Shown here: in pieces, positions 58,012 to 64,000 of the stretch
Position numbering within the stretch: position 1 is the stretch's first letter
Layout of the letters: each line of letters opens with the position of its first letter
Source: Zopfochytrium polystomum
Lineage: Eukaryota; Chytridiomycota; Chytridiomycetes; Chytridiales; Chytridiaceae
Reading direction: 5' to 3'
NCBI GenBank assembly: GCA_025765615.1
Contig: JAIVFJ010000010.1
Location: 186,001-250,000, forward strand
Length of the DNA: 64,000 bases
Made by a program: the position numbers and the translations under genes
The notes under the pieces: model-generated
Database searches by the model: none
Seen by the model: the letters and a program-made list of their open reading frames with translations, nothing else
What the model was told of the DNA's origin: nothing

Positions 58012-58223
58012 TGTTGGCTGATTGAATTGAGCTGCTGTGGTGTACACTAGTGAAGATGGTGGTGGTGGGAGGTTGATCTTGGCTTCTGTCAGTCTTGTGT
58101 CTGTCTGTATACAAAACTGTTACAAGGACCATCACTTGCAAAATGCTGCAAGTCATCCTTGCGGAGCAGTATCAGGTCAAAGCTCCTGCACACTGCTTAC
58201 ACCAAAAGACCCAAAACTAACAT
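58012..58223 (-). repeat. LTR family D fragment (minus)
   Basis: Reverse complement begins TGTTAGTTTTGGGTC and matches the first about 210 bp of the D LTR. Confidence 0.7.
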
Positions 58224-58310
58224 CAGGGGCTGCGCAGAGCGCGGCCCCCGACGCCCTCGCAGAGTCGACGACGCCACCACTGTCGCCTCTGTGGCGGGCG
58301 AGTGCCTGTT

Positions 58311-58520
58311 GTAAACAGTCTACTGGAGGAAAACTGTTTACACTGGGTTTCCGTTCCACTTAATACTCAGAGTATTTGTCAACAGTGCAAGCCAGCGCCC
58401 AGGTCTGCATTGGTGGTGGCTTGTTCTCCCATGGGCATTGTGGGAACAATAACTGACAGTCACAATAGGTTTGGGTCCGTCTTGTGCCTCTTGCTGCTAA
58501 CCAGTCAGTTCTGCCTAACA
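58311..58520 (-). repeat. LTR family A, internally deleted copy (minus)
   Basis: Reverse complement begins TGTTAGGCAGAACTGACTGG and ends GTTTACA-like sequence, but the middle and 3' third present in 14381-14776 are missing. Confidence 0.65.
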
Positions 58521-59163
58521 CCTGTGATCCTCACTCCACACAGAGCCAGCAGTGTCACACAGTCGGTGGTAGGGCCAGCTGCATTCCCCGCCTGCAGCCC
58601 CTTAAGAGGAACCCCCAAAGGGACCATGTACTCACCTGGGTGTGTACCACCTCTCACTTCACTCACTGTCATGAGCCAGATGGATTTGAATGGACTCTGT
58701 ATTGGTGCCAAAGGACAGCAATCCGATTGAAGAAAAAAGGAAAAAGAGAAATGGCCCAAAAACAGAGAGAGAGAAAATTGACAAGTCAACCCCCCCCTGA
58801 CCTGGAGCATCCACCACAAATGTGTATGTACAAGTGCCAAAAATTAATAATAAATTAGGTGGGTGTGGGGTACGGCCTGTCAGGCATCCCATCCCTTGGC
58901 AGTCAGGCAGTCTGTGTTAGTCACTGAAAAAGAAAATATTTTGAGAAAAACCCTGGCGCAACAATAACTGTTAAGAAGAAAGTAGTAAGAGCAGGCCCAA
59001 TAATAAAGATGGGTCAGCCTCAAATACACTTTGATAACGCCTTGGAAACTAAAGAACCAGGAATAATAATAGGGTCCTGATCCTTCTGGTTTTATGACAG
59101 GTACGCTTGTTTTCGCGAATAAAATCCCTAGACTTTATCACTGAGATCTGGTGTTGTCTCACA
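58521..59163. repeat. Repeat mosaic (shared with 9592-9865) and end of LTR F
   Basis: 58528-58795 matches 9592-9865. 59109-59163 matches the last 55 bp of LTR F (GCGAATAAAATCCC...GTCTCACA). Between them, 58800-59108 has nothing recognised. Confidence 0.55.
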
Positions 59164-59169
59164 GCCAGC

Positions 59170-59602
59170 TCAACTCAACCAAGTTTGCTGATATTGTGAA
59201 AGTGGAGTTTGAAGGTTTTCTGGACCATATGTATAGGAAAATGGACTCTCAAAGAATGTGACTGCCGAAGAGATCTATCAGCGAGACAATACACTAGCTC
59301 ACAAAGCAGTGAAAGTAGGACAATGGTTTCAGAAACGTGGATTGAAAATTATGGATTGGCCTGTACAAAGCCCAGATCTGAACCCAATCGAGCATCTCTG
59401 GGAACACCTGAAGCTAAATGTGCAGAAAGATCACCTGTCGGGAATCCCAGCTCTTAAAAAATCAGTCTCAAGCACATGGAGCAAAATTTCTGATTTGTTC
59501 TTTCAATGTTTAGTTGAAAGTATGCCAAGAAGAATCAAAGCTGTGATGAAAAATAAAGTGTCAACTGTCATCAAAGTCAGAGGGGATTCCACAAAGTATT
59601 GA
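59170..59602 (+). pseudogene. Tc1/mariner transposase, C-terminal fragment
   Basis: The frame at 59258-59602 encodes the end of a Tc1-type DDE transposase: YQRDNTLAHKA (second catalytic Asp), then MDWPVQSPDLNPIEHLWEHLK with the diagnostic SPDLNPIE block and third acidic residue, and a basic C-terminal helix region. An upstream frame (59170-59255) continues the domain with a shift near 59257. The N-terminal DNA-binding half and first Asp are missing. It lies between LTR F debris and the ESS2 gene. Confidence 0.85.
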
Positions 59603-59861
59603 GTCAGCTCCTTCTTACGCACATTTTACTTTTGTTTTTTTTTTTTGGATGTGTGAATAAAGGGGCTTGAACCAAAACCCCTTTTTTAATTTTGTCGGAG
59701 TGTATGAAGACTTTCGTCCCTTGGCTGTACAATGTAACCCAGAAAACCTGTAAAGATGAACCAAAAACCTTCGGCTTGAGAATTGAAAATCGAAATATTT
59801 TACGTGCAATGCCAATCACTGGTCGCTCTCTTCGACACCCACTGAAAAATCGATTTGCGAG

Positions 59862-61747
59862 ATGTCTAACGTGTCAAAACCTGATACACAGCCCCCGAAT
59901 GCGCTCCCGTCACCAACACTCCCTGTAATACCCGCCACATCTTCTTCAACCTCATCGGTTGCAACATTTACGCATCTGTCTCAAGTGTACCTCAAACGGC
60001 CTCCTCCGCAGCAGGTCCTCGATGAGGAAGCCTACACCCAAGGTGTTGCTGCGATTATTGAGCGGGACTTCTTCCCTGATCTGAAGCGACTCAAAACTCA
60101 AAATGAATTTCTGGACGCTGTCAACGCCGGCGATTTGCCGAAAGCTAAGTACTATGGGGAGCAGCTGTACAGGATGTCCACGGGACGAATTGCGTCAGAA
60201 GGTAAAAATTGCTTCTTCACTGCGTACAGATCTAGGGCTGATGCACATGCTAGCTGCTACACCGCTGGTCAAGCGATTGGGAACTCCAATCGTAACAGGC
60301 TTCACTCCTGTAGGACAGAGCGACACGCCAAGAACATCGGTCTCGGCGTTGGTTGAAGAAAGTGCTGTCGATGAGCCGACCTGCAGCCCCGCAATCAGCA
60401 GTGGGATGTCGCTGGACGCTTTCCAGTCGACCTTTACCAGCGAAGATAATGCCTCGTTCCAGGCAATCATGGAGAAGAGTAATCAGCAGCGACGAGAAAA
60501 GTACCGGTGGTACTACGACAAAGAGCAAGGAAAGTTGCTCTTGGATAGCGGAACCTCGAATATGGAGTCGGCTGCATTAGAAACCCCACTTGAGGTCAAA
60601 GCAGCCGAAGGCAGCGAACTCAGTGGTTTCACCAAAACCATCGGCACGTGGAAATACAAGGTGTGGAAGCTACTCTACTAGTTGACGATTTAATCCTTTC
60701 TTAACTCAAACGTAGACCAAAAATGCACTCATGTACTATCCCGCCGGTGCGCCAGAAACTCTTGCGGACCACGCAGAAGTGACAGGACCTCCGAAGTCCA
60801 TAAATCACACTGGCACTCGATTGGCTTCAACTGCTGCTACAACACCGCAAGTGCTAGAAGCATCACGTGCAGCTGCTGAACGGCTTCAAACTCAAGAAAT
60901 TTGGCGTGACATGGCTAAGGCAACGCCAGCACTCTTCCCGGATGGGCAAGTAAGAGGTGGCGGCGTGACGCCACTTGGGCTTGTACCGTCAACGCCGTCG
61001 TTCGAACCGCATGCCGATATCGACCCTTCGGAGTTGATGACCTGGGGCATGATCGAAGGGACACCTCTCCTACTGGACTCCGGCAGTGGAGAGGAACTAA
61101 GAAGTGGTGGAACTGCACACAGTTTTCGAATGCCGCCGACCCCGCGACGGGAAATAATCGGAAACAGATTGGCGGACGAGGCGGTGAGGTCTTTCAAACA
61201 CCGAGCCGCTGGCGGCGCGTGGGGTGCTGGTGGAAGGCGTGGGGGCGCGGCTTCAGCCACTCCACGTCTGGATAGGCCAGGAACCCCGGGAAGCTCGATA
61301 AGGTCGGTGGCGTCCAGTTTGACTGGGATGCCGCCGTCCGGTCGTGGTGCCTCGTCTCCATTGTTAGCGCGAGCGCAGTCGCTGTCGGCCGGGGCGCAGA
61401 AGCTACTGGCTTCCAATGCGTTCAAGGGACTCGTCGCTAAAAGTCCTTTGATGGGAGGGTCTGGTGGAGTCGACCCGCAGCTGAGGGCCAGTTACGCGGC
61501 GACGCCAGGAGGCCGCACCCCGGGAAGCAGTCACGCTAGCGGTCGTCGACGTAGTAGTCTCCACGCTTCGGAAAGACCGACACCGGTACTGGCAAGAGTT
61601 CAGTCGAGCGGAACACCTTCTTTTGGAACAACGCCGTCGCAAGCGGGCTCGTACGATAAGTCGAGCAGCATTAAAGAGGCTGACAGTCCTTTGGCGGGAG
61701 CCAACGTCGGGAAAGATTCCATCACCGACAACTTGTTGAACTTCTAA
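59862..61747 (+). CDS. ESS2: ESS2/DGCR14 family spliceosome-associated nuclear protein
   Basis: Exons 59862-60201, 60230-60660 and 60716-61747 join in frame to 600 codons. N-terminal block QVLDEEAYTQGVAAIIERDF (shortened) followed by PDLKRLKTQNEFLDAVNAGD is the family signature. Then TSEDNASFQAIM, WKYKTKNALMYYPAG (across the second splice), LMTWGMIEGTPLLLD, a PPTPRREIIGNRLADEA block and a terminal SITDNLL, all present in human ESS2 in the same order. Ser/Pro/Gly-rich disordered segments fill the gaps. ESS2 proteins associate with spliceosomal C complexes. The first intron is only 28 nt. A polyadenylation-like AATAAA lies near 61785. The gene converges with its neighbour. Confidence 0.93.
60202..60229 (+). 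other. 28-nt intron of ESS2
   Basis: GTAAAAATT...GCGTACAG. Removing it changes from the first to the second coding frame exactly in phase (split GAT codon) and joins two conserved parts of the protein. It is far shorter than other introns here, so a shifted splice site or sequencing indel cannot be excluded. Confidence 0.65.
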
Positions 61748-61859
61748 TGTCTTCTGAGGCGATTTGTCAACCACTCGCCGACGTAGAATAAAGTGGATAC
61801 CACATCAACTGTTTCTTAGAAAACAAGAGACATAATGCTTTATTCGTACGTCAGCGCTC
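61748..61859. terminator. Convergent 3' ends of ESS2 and the carboxyltransferase gene
   Basis: 112 bp between stop codons. AATAAA near 61785 (plus) and AATAAA on the minus strand near 61838-61843 could serve as polyadenylation signals, so the transcripts probably overlap. Confidence 0.55.
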
Positions 61860-63992
61860 TCACATGCGCGATACGCCGTAGAGATTACCCCCTTCCACTT
61901 CGTTTCCATGGAGGACTTCGAGGACAATGCCGAGGATGTTACGAGTGTCACGCGGGTCAATCACTCCATCATCCAATCCCCGTGCCGTCGTATAGTACAC
62001 GTCTTGCTCCGCATCCACTGCTTCACGGAACAAGGTAATCCTTCCGCTTATAGTCTCTTCGTCAAGCTCTCGCTTCGCTCTATAATGTGGAGCATTGCAG
62101 CGGCGAGCGGGAAAACATAAGTTTGATAATTAGATTCAACCAAAGCAAAACAGGTCTCCATACTTAGCAGCTGCCTCGCGCATGACAATTTCCATCACTC
62201 CTGCCAATTGATCCGGGCCCATAACGGAACATTTTGAATTGGGCCACGAGAACATAAAACGCGGCGCGTAAGCTCGGCCACACATGGCATAGTTGCCTGC
62301 ACCGTAGCTAGCGCCAATCACAACTGTGATGTGAGGCACGCGCGAGTTGGATACGGCGTTGATAAAGCGAGAACCGGCTTTGATAATCCCAGCTTCCTCG
62401 TATTGTTTGCCGACCATGAAGCCAGTGATGTTTGGGAGAAATAAAATTGGCGTGGAGCTTTGCAAAGGTTTAAAAGAGCGAAAATTTTAGTTCACATTTT
62501 GCATACTTCATATTGCAAAGCTGGATGAATTGTGTGGCTTTGTTCGATTCTTCTGGGAAGAGGACTGAATCGTTGGCGATGATGCCAATGTGGAACCCTG
62601 CAATGATTCGACACAGGCCCGTGGATGAATAAACAGGCATTTCGCTAAGGTCAGCTTCAACTTCCCGGCTCGGCTAGGCAGTTACTGCACCTTGAACATG
62701 CGCCCATCCCGTGATGAGATTCTTCCCATACAGTGGTTTGAAGTCCAAAAAGCGAGAACCATCCACGAGTCTAGCGATTACTTCGCGTGCATCAATCGGA
62801 AGGCGTATATTTGCCTGCACAACGCCCAACAAGGACTCTGTGTTGCAAGTGACATTGGAAGTGATCGTTAAAAAAAACAGGATCCACAGAAGTGTGAGAC
62901 AAACTCAAAGAATACAAACCGGCGTCGTAAAGGGGTTCTTCGATTACACCACGAAGAACGCGAGCGGGGAGAGGTGTTTTCTTCCTCCAATTCAGGGAGG
63001 CGACCCAGTCTCGAGCCAACAGGATGGCCTCAAGTTCATTTGCGGCCATCTGGTCGGCCAAGCCCGACTTTTGCGCATGCATGACGGCGCCTCCAAGACT
63101 CTCCGCATCAGTCACTTCTCCTGTGGCCATTTTGACAAGAGGAGGACCACCGAGGAAGACTTGAGCTTGATCCTATACATTCAGGTTGGTTGAATGTAAA
63201 TCCGTCGAAGGTGGGAAATGCGAAAATTTCACTGTCTCCGTTGACTCACCTTGACAAAGATGGTGTAGTCGCTCATGCCGGGAATGTAGGCGCCACCAGC
63301 GGTGGAAGAACCGAAAACGACTGAACACGAAGGAAGGTTCATTTTGCTGCGTATGGCAAGATTTCTGAAGCTTGCGCCGCCCGCATGGAAGACACGAGAT
63401 TGTTGCCCAAGATTTGCGCCCGCAGATTGGGTGAGCTGTATGGAGGGAAGTCGATTCTCTACCGCGATCTGGTGAAGTCTTATGCCTTTCATAACCGACA
63501 TCTCGTTGGAAGCCCCACCGAACAGTGTTGGGACATTTCCTGTGATCATGGTTTCGACACCGCTAACAATGCCAATAACTGCAACGATGGATGCACCAGT
63601 TGTCATGCCCTCCATATCGTACCCAGCCAAGGGGAGCAGCTCCAGGTACGGCGTATCCGGGTCAAGCAGCAATTGGATTCGTTCGCGTACTACCCAGTCA
63701 TAAGCAAAACTAGAAACACGACTCGGTTAAGGGCGTTTTGCATACCGCGTAACTGTCCACGGCGCATATGCCGGACAACGTCCTTCTCCTTTCCTTCGGA
63801 GGATGCCTGCTTCAGCTTTTCGGCTAGATCCTCACAAAGGTTTCGCATAGCGGAAAGGTTCTCGTGATACTCTGGAGGGGCCGCGGATAGATTCGCCGGA
63901 ATCTGGGACTTTATGCGTGGGTATAGCTTTGCGGACGGCGACGCTGGGACGGCGGGTCGCGGTGGTGGAACGGGCGGTGGGGTCGGCAGCAT
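61860..63992 (-). CDS. Biotin-dependent acyl-CoA carboxylase, carboxyltransferase (beta) subunit, MCC2-like
   Basis: Seven exons join in frame (63992-63746, 63689-63250, 63172-62920, 62837-62691, 62597-62507, 62457-62164, 62079-61860) to 563 residues, the usual size. The enzyme transfers carboxyl from biotin to an acyl-CoA, in mitochondria for methylcrotonyl-CoA carboxylase. Landmarks: [63 protein letters not shown] (shortened), [16 protein letters not shown] and the terminal [15 protein letters not shown]. Compared with human MCCC2, the [21 protein letters not shown] stretch (shortened) differs from the usual NDATVKGGA type, so it may be a paralogue with another acyl-CoA substrate. The N-terminus is Pro-rich. 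The start is eight bases from the window edge, so an upstream start cannot be excluded. The biotin carboxylase subunit gene is not in the window. Confidence 0.88.
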
Positions 63993-64000
63993 CAGGGACG

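Overview
The window is eukaryotic and looks like a transposon-rich genome of an early-diverging, probably zoosporic (flagellated) fungus. Five intron-containing genes sit in compact islands (about 17.5-24.7 kb, 49.3-57.7 kb and 59.9-64 kb). They use GT-AG introns mostly of 34-93 nt. The phylum is inferred from four things: tiny introns, a kinase-AAA-GAF scaffold otherwise typical of fungal Mak-type hybrid histidine kinases, a class I cyclic-nucleotide phosphodiesterase, and a CCDC17-like protein (a family I associate with flagellated lineages). No rRNA and no convincing tRNA was seen.

Layout. 1-3.1 kb: decayed chromodomain Ty3/gypsy-type remnant carrying an exonuclease III/AP-endonuclease-like domain fused to integrase. 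3.77-7.64 kb: a fresh Ty3/gypsy chromovirus derivative with identical 308-bp LTRs and a GTTGT target duplication; it encodes Gag, protease, integrase and chromodomain but no reverse transcriptase. It carries a Tf1-type 11-nt self-priming signal and a -1 frameshift heptamer. 8.8-17 kb: nested LTR fragments (families here called A, D, E, F), a dead copia element (10.1-14.8 kb) and Tc1/mariner end remnants. 17.5-24.7 kb: MRE11 (minus) and a CCDC17-like C2 protein gene (plus), divergently arranged with only 26 bp between start codons. 25-34.8 kb: LTR fragments, copia RT/RNase H and gag remnants, and a 350-bp inverted repeat. 34.85-46.54 kb: one copia integration unit (family B) with identical 1175-bp LTRs and GAGTG duplications, containing a second, oppositely oriented partial copy so that it forms an imperfect giant palindrome. 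47-48.1 kb: inverted D LTR. 49.3-57.7 kb: a single 9-exon, 2675-codon gene. 58-59.6 kb: LTR and Tc1 debris. 59.9-61.7 kb: ESS2 (plus). 61.9-64 kb: acyl-CoA carboxylase carboxyltransferase subunit (minus, convergent with ESS2).

The most notable item is the 49.3-57.7 kb gene. Its nine exons join in frame across eight introns of 43-46 nt to give protein kinase, AAA-type P-loop ATPase, TPR-like helical region, GAF and class I PDE catalytic domain. In fungal Mak/Phk-type sensors the module after GAF is histidine kinase plus receiver; here it is replaced by a phosphodiesterase with its metal-binding residues present. This suggests a sensor that acts directly on cAMP or cGMP.

The host genes are housekeeping or signalling functions (DNA double-strand-break repair, spliceosome-associated factor, branched-chain or acyl-CoA carboxylation, cyclic-nucleotide signalling, flagellum-associated candidate) and do not form a pathway together. 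All exon coordinates come from reading splice sites by eye and checking that reading frames join; no search or transcript data were available.
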